DNA of 9,570 nt from an uncultured Eisenbergiella sp. (lineage in GTDB: Bacteria > Bacillota > Clostridia > Lachnospirales > Lachnospiraceae), in assembly GCA_947626725.1 (NCBI GenBank), contig CANQTI010000063.1, forward strand, positions 1-9,570, read 5' to 3'. Below are positions 1 to 6,578 of the stretch, piece after piece. Within the stretch, counting starts at the first letter, position 1; every line of letters begins with the position of its first letter. Position numbers and translations under genes: made by a program. The notes under the pieces are model-generated. The model was not told where the DNA came from. It did no database searches and saw only the letters and a program-made list of their open reading frames with translations.

Positions 1-87
1 ATATGTACATACGCCGCATTCTTCCAATACTATACATCAGGGCAGGGAGAATTGCAAGGGATATTTGATACAAAAATATGCAGAAAT

Positions 88-105
88 AATGAATAATTAT
101 GTATT
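88..105. promoter_or_regulatory. Putative ArgR operator (ARG box 1) upstream of argC
   Basis: The 18 bases match the ARG-box pattern (TGAAT, four A/T bases, ATTCA) at 8 of 10 core positions, and the central four bases are all A/T. The left half TGAAT is perfect; the right half reads ATGTA. It lies about 85 bp before the argC start, overlapping a possible -10 (TATTAT, 102-107) with no good -35. ArgR/AhrC control of argC is well established in Firmicutes and Proteobacteria. The region is AT-rich, so chance matches are possible. Confidence 0.4.
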
Positions 106-139
106 ATATTCCTGAAAAAGGCGGTAGAAATGAAGAAAT

Positions 140-157
140 AAAGTATTATTATTCATC
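140..157. promoter_or_regulatory. Putative ArgR operator (ARG box 2) upstream of argC
   Basis: This second ARG-box-like site has a perfect right half (ATTCA, 151-155), a four-base A/T centre and a partial left half (AGTAT), again 8 of 10 core positions. Its centre is 52 bp from that of box 1, close to five helical turns, so two ArgR hexamers or one looped complex could sit on the same face of the DNA. It lies between any upstream promoter and the argC ribosome binding site. Confidence 0.35.
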
Positions 158-189
158 TGCGGCATGAGAAGGACGAGGAGGAGAATATT

Positions 190-1254
190 ATGATCAGAGC
201 AGGGATCATCGGGTCTACAGGATATGCGGGGGGCGAGCTGGTACGCCTTCTGCTGGGCCATAAAAATGTGGAAATCAAATGGTACGGTTCCAAAAGCTAT
301 ATCGATCAAAAATATGCGGACGTTTACCGGAACATGTTCCGGCTGGTGGAGGATGTCTGTAAGGATGACGATCTGCAGAAGCTGGCGGAAGAGGTGGATG
401 TGATCTTTACGGCGACGCCTCAGGGATTTCTGGCGTCCGTTCTGGACGAGAGAATTCTCTCCCGGGTGAAAGTGGTGGATCTGAGCGCGGACTATCGAAT
501 CAAGGACGTGTCCGTCTATGAGAAGTGGTACGGCATGACGCATCAATCGCCGCAATTCATCGGCGAGGCCGTTTACGGGCTGTGTGAGGTCAACCGGGAC
601 AGGATCCGGACTGCCAGGCTGGTGGCGAATCCCGGCTGCTATCCCACCTGTTCCACGCTGGCCATATATCCGCTCCTGAAGGAGGGGCTGATCGATCCGA
701 CTACGATCATCATCGACGCCAAGAGCGGCACCTCCGGCGCGGGAAGAGGGGCCAAGGCGGCGAACCTTTTCTGCGAAGTGAACGAGAATATCAAGGCATA
801 TGGGGTGACAAACCACCGGCATACGCCGGAGATCGAGGAGCAGCTTTCCTATGCCGCCGGGGAGCCGGTGCTCATCAGCTTCACGCCGCATCTGGTGCCC
901 ATGAACCGGGGCATTCTGATCACGGCGTATGCGTCGCTGAAGGCGCAGCAGGGTTCGGACGGCAGCAGCTTTCCGACGGAGGAACAGGTCCGCGCGGCCT
1001 ATGAGAAATATTATCGGGACGAATATTTCGTCCGCTTCCTGGAGTCCGGCGTCTGCCCGGAGACCCGCTGGGTGGAGGACAGCAATTTCGTGGATGTGAA
1101 TGTGAAGGTGGACCCGCGCACGCACCGCGTCATCATGATGGGCGCCATGGACAATCTGGTCAAGGGCGCGGCCGGACAGGCCGTGCAGAACATGAACCTG
1201 ATGTTTGGGGAAGCGGAAGAGGAAGGGCTGCGGACGGCGCCGGTGTTTCCGTAA
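190..1254 (+). CDS. argC: N-acetyl-gamma-glutamyl-phosphate reductase
   Basis: ArgC carries out the NADPH-dependent reduction of N-acetyl-glutamyl-5-phosphate to the semialdehyde, the third step from glutamate to ornithine and arginine, in the cytosol. The 354-residue protein has the N-terminal Rossmann motif GSTGYAGGEL (residues 8-17), the catalytic-cysteine motif NPGCYPT with Cys150, the GTSGAGRG stretch near 180-187 and the HRHTPEI motif with a likely catalytic histidine (His209/His211). Length and end-to-end motif order fit a complete type-1 ArgC. The ATG at 190 is preceded by a strong GAGGAGGAG Shine-Dalgarno (175-183). Two ARG-box-like sites upstream suggest ArgR control. No argJ, argB or argD follows within the window; the next genes concern glycan metabolism, which is unusual for argC. 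The assignment is secure. Confidence 0.97.
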   Translation: MIRAGIIGSTGYAGGELVRLLLGHKNVEIKWYGSKSYIDQKYADVYRNMFRLVEDVCKDDDLQKLAEEVDVIFTATPQGFLASVLDERILSRVKVVDLSADYRIKDVSVYEKWYGMTHQSPQFIGEAVYGLCEVNRDRIRTARLVANPGCYPTCSTLAIYPLLKEGLIDPTTIIIDAKSGTSGAGRGAKAANLFCEVNENIKAYGVTNHRHTPEIEEQLSYAAGEPVLISFTPHLVPMNRGILITAYASLKAQQGSDGSSFPTEEQVRAAYEKYYRDEYFVRFLESGVCPETRWVEDSNFVDVNVKVDPRTHRVIMMGAMDNLVKGAAGQAVQNMNLMFGEAEEEGLRTAPVFP

Positions 1255-1342
1255 AAGGGAGCTTTGAGGGAAGCGCGAATTCGTGAAGCGTATGCGGGGC
1301 ACCGACATTTGAAGCAGGCCGGAAGGGCTGGGGGACGGCGTT

Positions 1343-2461
1343 ATGGAACAGTATGACAAAATCATCATCGGCGCAGGGCTGTATGGTCTCTATTCCGCTC
1401 GTGTCTGCGGTCAGAGACGGGAAAAGGTGCTTGTGCTGGAGTGCGACCCCACGCCGTTTCGCCGGGCTACCTATATCAATCAGGCACGGGTACATCAGGG
1501 GTATCATTATCCCAGATCGATTTCGACGGCAATGAAATCCGCCGGATATTTTGAACGTTTCAACAGGGATTATGATTTTTGCATCAACCGGGAATTTGAT
1601 AAGATCTATGCCACGTCTGCCCGGTATTCCTGGTCGGACGGGACGCAGTTTAAGCGTTTCTGTGCAGCGGCCGGTATCCCCTGCGAGGAACTGCATCCGG
1701 AGCGTTTTTTCAAACCGGGGATGTGTGACGGCGCGTTTTTAACGAGGGAATACACCTATGACGCGATGCTGCTGAAGGATTATTTCCTGGAAAAATTAAA
1801 TGCGCTGAAAAATGTGAAAATCTTATACGGCGCCGCGATCCGGTCCATAGAGAAAAGGAACGATGTATACGCAGTCTGTATGGAAGACGGAAAAGAGTAC
1901 AGAGCGGGATTTGTCCTGAACGCGGCTTATGCAGGCATCAATCAGATTTTGGACATGGCCGGATTGGAGAAGTTCCGGATCAAGTATGAACTGTGTGAGA
2001 TCATTTTATGCGATGCGGGGGAAAAACTGAAGCAATACGGTTTTACCGTGATGGACGGCCCGTTTTTCTCCATCATGCCCTTTGGAAAGACGGGCTTACA
2101 TTCATTGACCTCGGTGACGTTCACGCCTCATATGACGTGTTATCGGGAAACGCCTGCCTTTCCCTGTCAGGGAAAGGACGGCGGAACGTGTTCGGCGTTC
2201 CGGCTTGGGAACTGCAATGACTGTCCCGGAAGGCCGGAAACCGCGTTTCCCTATATGGCGAATCTGGCGGGGAAGTATCTGCGGGATGAGTTCACATTTG
2301 TTTACAGACAGTCCCTTTTTTCCGTCAAACCGATTCTGATGAGTTCAGAAATCGATGATTCGAGGCCGACGGTGATCCGGACATATTCGAAGGATCCGAC
2401 GTTTGTAACGGTGCTTTCCGGAAAAATCAACACGGTCTATGATCTGGACGAGGTGCTCTAG
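1343..2461 (+). CDS. FAD-dependent oxidoreductase (DAO-type fold) with four-cysteine cluster
   Basis: The 372-residue protein opens with a Rossmann FAD-binding motif GAGLYG (residues 10-15: G10, G12, G15) and an acidic residue at the end of the second strand (Glu33) that would bind the ribose of FAD. The motif QARVHQGYHYPRS (47-59) resembles the FAD-contacting segment of D-amino-acid-oxidase/glycine-oxidase-like proteins. FAD is therefore the likely cofactor; the substrate cannot be read from sequence, and glycan context suggests a sugar or polyol. Residues 275-294 hold Cys275, Cys283, Cys291 and Cys294 (C-x7-C-x7-C-x2-C), a possible zinc or Fe-S site not typical of DAO enzymes. There is no signal peptide or membrane segment. 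The ATG is preceded by a GGGGGA-type ribosome site (1331-1336). It lies 88 bp after argC and only one base before the next gene. The fold is confident; the reaction is unknown. Confidence 0.85.
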   Translation: MEQYDKIIIGAGLYGLYSARVCGQRREKVLVLECDPTPFRRATYINQARVHQGYHYPRSISTAMKSAGYFERFNRDYDFCINREFDKIYATSARYSWSDGTQFKRFCAAAGIPCEELHPERFFKPGMCDGAFLTREYTYDAMLLKDYFLEKLNALKNVKILYGAAIRSIEKRNDVYAVCMEDGKEYRAGFVLNAAYAGINQILDMAGLEKFRIKYELCEIILCDAGEKLKQYGFTVMDGPFFSIMPFGKTGLHSLTSVTFTPHMTCYRETPAFPCQGKDGGTCSAFRLGNCNDCPGRPETAFPYMANLAGKYLRDEFTFVYRQSLFSVKPILMSSEIDDSRPTVIRTYSKDPTFVTVLSGKINTVYDLDEVL

Positions 2462-2462
2462 T

Positions 2463-3404
2463 ATGGAAAACAAAGAGAAGAATTTTGTCTCGGCTGTGAT
2501 TTATGTGCATAATGCGGAACACAGAATCGCTTCATTCCTGAGGATGGTCATCGCTGTACTGGAGGCTCATTTTGAACATTCCGAGATCATCTGTGTCAAT
2601 GACGGTTCGGAGGATGACAGCGTCGGGATCATAAAGAAAGAAGCGGGTATGGCGGATGCGGCGGTGAGCATATCCGTTGTGAACATGAGCGGATTTCACG
2701 GACTGGAGTCGGCAATGAATGCGGGCATGGACCTTGCCATCGGGGATTTCGTGTTCGAGTTTGACCGGACGGCTGCGGACTTTGAGCCGGGGGAGATCAT
2801 GAAAGTTTATGACAGAGCGCTTCAGGGATATGATATTGTGAACGCGGCCCCGGATAAAAAAGAGAAATTCACCTCCAGGCTGTTTTATCGCGTTTTCGAT
2901 CTTTTTTCAGACGTTTCCTGTAAAATGCATACGGAAAGCTTTCGGATTTTAAGCCGCAGGATGATCAACCGGATCGCTTCCATGAACAGGACGATACCTT
3001 ATCGGAAGGCCGTATATGCCAGTGCAGGGCTTAAGGCCGATACGGTGCTGTACCGTCCCACAGACAGGAGAGAAGCGGAAATGGATAGAAGGGAGAGGGG
3101 ATATCGCTCCATGTTGGCCGCGGACTCTCTGATCCTGTTCACACAGTTGGGCTATCGTTTCTCGGTTGCGATGACAATGCTGATGATGCTGATTTCCGCG
3201 TTCATGATCGTATATTCGGTGGTGATCTTTGCGACGGCGCATCCGGTGGCCGGGTGGACAACGACGATCCTGTTTTTATCGGTTGCGTTCTTTGGCATTT
3301 TTGGCGTTCTGACGATTATCATCAAGTACCTGCAGCTGCTTGTGAATCTCGTATTCCGCAGGACGCAGTATAATTTTGAAAGCGTTGAAAAATTGACAAA
3401 ATAG
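2463..3404 (+). CDS. Family 2 glycosyltransferase, membrane-anchored (GtrB/DPM1-like)
   Basis: The 313-residue protein has a GT-A domain: the VNDGSEDDS nucleotide-binding motif (45-53), the NxGxxxA-type segment around 86-94, and two C-terminal membrane helices (about 233-256 and 265-290). That layout matches polyprenyl-phosphate glycosyltransferases of the GtrB/ArnC/dolichol-phosphate-mannose-synthase group, which move a sugar from a nucleotide onto undecaprenyl phosphate at the inner membrane face. The usual DxD-type metal motif (DADLQDPP in relatives) reads DRTAADFEP (101-109), so the second metal-binding aspartate is lost. The ATG at 2463 is chosen because GACGAGG (2447-2453) sits 9 bases upstream; an in-frame ATG at 2439 lies inside the previous gene and lacks such a site. 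One base separates it from the oxidoreductase gene, indicating tight co-translation. Family is confident; sugar and activity are not known. Confidence 0.87.
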   Translation: MENKEKNFVSAVIYVHNAEHRIASFLRMVIAVLEAHFEHSEIICVNDGSEDDSVGIIKKEAGMADAAVSISVVNMSGFHGLESAMNAGMDLAIGDFVFEFDRTAADFEPGEIMKVYDRALQGYDIVNAAPDKKEKFTSRLFYRVFDLFSDVSCKMHTESFRILSRRMINRIASMNRTIPYRKAVYASAGLKADTVLYRPTDRREAEMDRRERGYRSMLAADSLILFTQLGYRFSVAMTMLMMLISAFMIVYSVVIFATAHPVAGWTTTILFLSVAFFGIFGVLTIIIKYLQLLVNLVFRRTQYNFESVEKLTK

Positions 3405-3422
3405 ATAAGGATGAAAGAGCAT

Positions 3423-4352
3423 ATGACAGCCTTGGTCGGATATACCGGTTTTGTGGGAAGCAATCTATATCTTTCGGCGGGAAAGCAGATTCAGTCTGTA
3501 TATAATTCGAAAAATATCGCACAGGCTTACGGTACGAAGCCGGAGCTGCTCATTTATGCGGGGCTTCGTGCGGAAAAATATCTGGCGAATCATGCGCCGG
3601 ACAAGGACTGGCAGCTCATCGTTCAGGCGGAGGAAAACATCAGAAGGATCAATCCGAAGAAGCTGGTGCTCATTTCCACGATAGATATCTTTCGGGTTCC
3701 CCGGGATGTGGATGAAAATACGAAGGTCGATACAGAGGGGCTTGCCGCATATGGCTATAACCGGTATCAGCTGGAACTGTGGGCCCGGGAAGCCTTTCCG
3801 GATGCGCTGATCATTCGGCTGCCGGGTTTATTCGGGGCAAATATAAAGAAAAATTTTATTTATGATTATATGAATGTGATCCCGTTTATGCTCAGCGAGC
3901 AAAAGTTGGAGGAACTTTCCGGAAAGGATCCGCAGCTGAAAGCATATTACGAGCTTCGGGACAATGGATTTTACAGAGTAAAAAATATATCGGAAGCGGA
4001 AAAAAAGCTGCTGAAGGAGAAGTTTCGGAAACTGGATTTTTCGGCGCTTTCTTTTACGGACAGCAGGAGTAAATATCAGTTTTACAATCTGGGAAGGTTA
4101 TGGGATGATATGCAGACAGCGCTCCAAAATGATCTCAGGATATGGCATCCGGCGACGGAGCCCGTGTCCGCGGGAGAGCTGTATGAATTTTTGACCGGAA
4201 AAAAGTTTGTGAACGAGCTGGCCGGTGTCCCGGCGGATTATGATTATAAAACGGTTTATGGCGGCCTGTTCGGCGGTTCGGATGGATACATCTGTGATAA
4301 GAGGACGGTCGTCAGAGAAATAAGGGATTTTGTCGGAAGAAGCAACGGATGA
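3423..4352 (+). CDS. NAD(P)-binding sugar-nucleotide epimerase/dehydratase-like protein
   Basis: This looks like an extended short-chain dehydrogenase/reductase of the NAD-dependent epimerase/dehydratase family. From the ATG at 3423 (309 residues) the N-terminus is MTALVGYTGFVGSNL, with the dinucleotide motif GYTGFVG at residues 6-12, and ISTID (84-88) is the usual active-site serine/threonine strand. The catalytic Yxxx[K] position reads YGYNR (Tyr110, Arg114), with arginine in place of the standard lysine. RLPGLFG (132-138) is the strand found in RxPxxYG-type epimerases. An ATG at 3411 in the same frame touches AAGG with no spacing, whereas AAGGA lies 11 bases before 3423, so the later start is preferred. 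It follows the glycosyltransferase by 18 bp. Substrate is unknown; the Lys-to-Arg change leaves open whether it is an active reductase, an epimerase or a binding protein. Confidence 0.75.
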   Translation: MTALVGYTGFVGSNLYLSAGKQIQSVYNSKNIAQAYGTKPELLIYAGLRAEKYLANHAPDKDWQLIVQAEENIRRINPKKLVLISTIDIFRVPRDVDENTKVDTEGLAAYGYNRYQLELWAREAFPDALIIRLPGLFGANIKKNFIYDYMNVIPFMLSEQKLEELSGKDPQLKAYYELRDNGFYRVKNISEAEKKLLKEKFRKLDFSALSFTDSRSKYQFYNLGRLWDDMQTALQNDLRIWHPATEPVSAGELYEFLTGKKFVNELAGVPADYDYKTVYGGLFGGSDGYICDKRTVVREIRDFVGRSNG

Positions 4353-4394
4353 ATGAAAAGCCTGGAAAGATAAAAGGGACCGAGGTGGAAAAGA

Positions 4395-5192
4395 GTGAAA
4401 CTGTCAATCTCCAATATAGGCTGGCCGCAGGAATGTGATGAGGCCGTTTATGGTGAAATGAAGAAACTGGGCTACTCGGGGCTGGAGATCGCGCCGACAA
4501 GACTGTTTCCGGAAAGGCCGTATGACAGGCTGGAGCAGGCAGAGCAATGGTCCAGGCAGCTGGCGGGTAAATACGGGTTTGCCGTTTCTTCCATGCAGTC
4601 AATCTGGTTCGGGAGATCGGAAAAGCTTTTTGGGACTTTGGAAGAAAGAAAAGCGCTGCTCGCCTATACGATGCGGGCGATCGATTTCGCGCAGGCTGTC
4701 GGCTGTCGAAACCTGGTGTTCGGCTGTCCGAAAAACAGGGCGCTTTTGCCGGGGGCGAATGCGCTTGACGCGGTCGTTTTTTTCAGAGAGCTGGGGGAAT
4801 ATGCGGCGGAGCATGATACCGTGATCGGGATGGAAGCGAATCCGCCGGTCTATCATACGAACTATGTGAATGACACGAGGGCCGCGCTGGAGCTGATCGA
4901 TCAGGTGGATCGGGCCGGATTTCGGCTGAACCTTGATGCGGGAACGATGATAGAGAACAAAGAAAGCGCGGACGAACTGAAAGGAAGCGTTTTTCTGATC
5001 AATCATGTCCACATCAGCGAGCCGGGATTGAGGCCGATCGAAAAAAGGGATCTGCACCGGGAACTGCGGGATATCCTGCGGACAGAAGGATATCGGGGGT
5101 TTATTTCCATTGAGATGGGAAAGACGGAAGAAACGGATGTGCTGGAGCGTGCGATGCTTTACGTAAAAGAGATATTCGGGCAATGCCGGTGA
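4395..5192 (+). CDS. TIM-barrel sugar-phosphate isomerase/epimerase-like protein
   Basis: The 265-residue protein belongs to the xylose-isomerase-like/AP-endonuclease-2 TIM-barrel superfamily that includes IolE, IolI and sugar 3-epimerases. Strand-end acidic and histidine residues expected for metal binding are visible: Glu147 in GMEANPP, Asp181 in LNLDAGT, His206 in NHVHISEP and Glu240 in FISIEM, with Glu31 in GLEIAPTR near the first strands. Length is typical. The likely reaction is an isomerization, epimerization or dehydration of a sugar or cyclitol with a divalent metal, in the cytosol. The start is a GTG at 4395, preceded by GAGGTGG (4382-4388). It lies 42 bp after the epimerase-like gene and 29 bp before the next glycosyltransferase, consistent with one transcript. 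Substrate cannot be told; a role in making the unusual residue transferred by the neighbouring enzymes is inferred. Confidence 0.8.
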   Translation: MKLSISNIGWPQECDEAVYGEMKKLGYSGLEIAPTRLFPERPYDRLEQAEQWSRQLAGKYGFAVSSMQSIWFGRSEKLFGTLEERKALLAYTMRAIDFAQAVGCRNLVFGCPKNRALLPGANALDAVVFFRELGEYAAEHDTVIGMEANPPVYHTNYVNDTRAALELIDQVDRAGFRLNLDAGTMIENKESADELKGSVFLINHVHISEPGLRPIEKRDLHRELRDILRTEGYRGFISIEMGKTEETDVLERAMLYVKEIFGQCR

Positions 5193-5221
5193 ATATCCGG
5201 TTGATATAGGGAGGATTTTTC

Positions 5222-6022
5222 GTGCTGTATGAAAGACAGGCCGGCGTGCCAAGATTTATGTGTACCGAATACCGGGAGAAGTCAAAAGATTATGCGCTCC
5301 TGATCCCGATCATCAATGAAGGAGACCGGATCAGAAAAGAACTGGAGCGCGCTTTTGCGCACCGGATACACGAATATGCGGATATTGCAGTTTGTGACGG
5401 GGGCTCCACGGACGGCTGTACGGCGGAGGCAATGCTTCTTGGCACGGGAGTGAACACTCTGCTCGTGAAGCAGGATGCCGGAAGACAGGGCGCGCAGCTG
5501 CGCATGGGTATCTGGTGGGCGCTTCAGAGAGGGTATAAAGGCATCCTTACAATAGATGGGAATAACAAGGACAGTATCGAAGATGTTCCGCGGTTCATTG
5601 AAAAATTGGAAGAAGGGTATGATCTGGTACAGGGCTCCCGTTTCATAAAGGGCGGGAAGGCCGTCAATACACCGCTCATCCGGCTGCTTTCCGTCCGGCT
5701 GATCCATGCGCCGGTCATTTCTCTGACGGCGCATCAGAAGTTTACGGATACGACAAACGCATACAGAGCATATTCCGCTGCGTATCTGAGGGACGAACGG
5801 GTAAAACCGCTGCGGGATGTGTTCATGACATATGAGCTGCTGGCGTATCTTTCGGTCAGGGCAACACAGTTGGGATATCGGGCATGTGAAATACCGGTTG
5901 CGAGGGCGTATCCCCCAAAGGGCAAAACTCCGACAAAAATAAGTTTTTTGAAAGGGAACAGCGAACTCATGAAAATTCTGCTGAAGAATGCGTTTGGGGC
6001 ATACGCGCCGGACCGCTCCTGA
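5222..6022 (+). CDS. Family 2 glycosyltransferase, soluble
   Basis: The 266-residue protein carries a GT-A fold: the beta strand LLIPIINEGDRI (26-37), the nucleotide-binding CDGGSTDG (58-65), and a DxD-like segment DGNNKD (112-117), followed by QGSRF (137-141), a motif common in dolichol-phosphate-mannose-synthase-like enzymes. FTDTTNAYRAYS (174-185) and the C-terminal EIPVARAYPPKG segment (223-234) match a GT2 subgroup seen in polysaccharide clusters. There is no clear membrane helix, unlike the GT2 encoded at 2463. It would transfer a sugar from a nucleotide donor in the cytosol; donor and acceptor are unknown. The start is GTG at 5222 after a strong AGGGAGGA site (5208-5215). The first 22 residues precede the GT-A core. 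It is 61 bp upstream of the DNA glycosylase gene, and the intervening stretch can form alternative hairpins. Confidence 0.86.
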   Translation: MLYERQAGVPRFMCTEYREKSKDYALLIPIINEGDRIRKELERAFAHRIHEYADIAVCDGGSTDGCTAEAMLLGTGVNTLLVKQDAGRQGAQLRMGIWWALQRGYKGILTIDGNNKDSIEDVPRFIEKLEEGYDLVQGSRFIKGGKAVNTPLIRLLSVRLIHAPVISLTAHQKFTDTTNAYRAYSAAYLRDERVKPLRDVFMTYELLAYLSVRATQLGYRACEIPVARAYPPKGKTPTKISFLKGNSELMKILLKNAFGAYAPDRS

Positions 6023-6069
6023 CGGAAGGTTTTGTCATAAGTTTGCTGCCCGTCAGGGCTTCCTGACGG
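6018..6069 (+). promoter_or_regulatory. Alternative hairpins over the junction of the GT2 and DNA glycosylase genes
   Basis: CCTGACGG occurs at 6018-6025 and at 6062-6069, and its exact reverse complement CCGTCAGG lies at 6050-6057. The middle copy can pair with the downstream copy (8 bp, loop GCTT) or with the upstream copy. The downstream hairpin ends one base before the ribosome site GGGAGAGG (6071-6078) of the DNA glycosylase gene, and the upstream copy spans the GT2 stop codon (6020-6022). No T-run follows, so a Rho-independent terminator is unlikely. A role in translational coupling is inferred. Confidence 0.45.
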
Positions 6070-6083
6070 CGGGAGAGGATCAA

Positions 6084-6578
6084 ATGGCTGTTCTTACACA
6101 CACATTTCAGCCGGTTTACGATGAAAATTCCAGGATCCTGATTTTGGGCACATTTCCGTCGGTGAAATCCCGGGAAATGCAGTTTTATTATGGCCATCCT
6201 CAGAACCGATTCTGGAAGGTGACCGCCTTTCTGACGGACAGTCCCATCCCGCAGACCATCGCGGAGAAAAAGGCCATGCTGCTGGCCGGACACATCGCCG
6301 TTTGGGATGTGATCGCGTCCTGTGAGATCCGGGGTTCTTCAGACAGCTCCATCCGCGGCGTGGTGCCGAATGATATTGCCGGACTGCTGGATCAAACCGG
6401 GATCCGTGCCGTGTTCGCCAACGGGAATAAGGCGTATGAGCTATATGAAAAGTATTGTGAGGCGTCCTGCGGACTGCGGGCCGTCAGGCTGCCCTCCACA
6501 TCTCCGGCAAATGCCGCGTGGTCCCTGGAGCGGCTGGAAGAGAGCTGGGGCGGGGCGTGCAGAGCGTATCTTGGATGA
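6084..6578 (+). CDS. DNA-deoxyinosine (hypoxanthine) glycosylase, UDG family 6
   Basis: The 164-residue protein matches the family 6 uracil/hypoxanthine-DNA glycosylase branch of the UDG superfamily. Motif GTFPS (22-26) is followed by YYGHPQNRFW (35-44), the highly conserved block with the likely catalytic asparagine Asn41, and the C-terminal motif LPSTSPANA (136-144) is the counterpart of UDG motif 2. VWDVI (73-77) is also typical. The enzyme removes deaminated bases (hypoxanthine, possibly uracil) from DNA to start base-excision repair. The ATG at 6084 has a GGGAGAGG site (6071-6078) five bases upstream; in-frame codons further upstream overlap the end of the GT2 gene and are discounted. 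Its stop TGA overlaps the ATG at 6575 of the next membrane gene. A repair enzyme in a glycan operon is out of theme; it may be a passenger gene. Confidence 0.9.
   Translation: MAVLTHTFQPVYDENSRILILGTFPSVKSREMQFYYGHPQNRFWKVTAFLTDSPIPQTIAEKKAMLLAGHIAVWDVIASCEIRGSSDSSIRGVVPNDIAGLLDQTGIRAVFANGNKAYELYEKYCEASCGLRAVRLPSTSPANAAWSLERLEESWGGACRAYLG

Noticed and set aside
1..189. T-box or other riboswitch in the argC leader
   Set aside because: No T-box antiterminator core, specifier-like hairpin or terminator is seen; ARG-box-like sites explain the region better.
1255..1342. Promoter or terminator between argC and the oxidoreductase gene
   Set aside because: TTGAGG (1264-1269) has no -10 at proper spacing (TATGCG is 21 bases away), and no stem with a T-run is present.
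97..1368. Long open frame of 423 codons on the - strand opposite argC
   Set aside because: It is a shadow of argC: high Arg/His/Pro content, no ribosome site, no recognised motif, while the + strand encodes a complete ArgC with all motifs.
2439..2462. Upstream ATG start for the membrane-anchored GT2
   Set aside because: It lies inside the previous gene and has no ribosome site; the ATG at 2463 follows GAGG at good spacing and begins just before the GT-A core.
4599..5252. 217-codon - strand frame opposite the TIM-barrel gene
   Set aside because: It lacks any motif and overlaps a well-supported + strand gene with metal-site residues and a good ribosome site.
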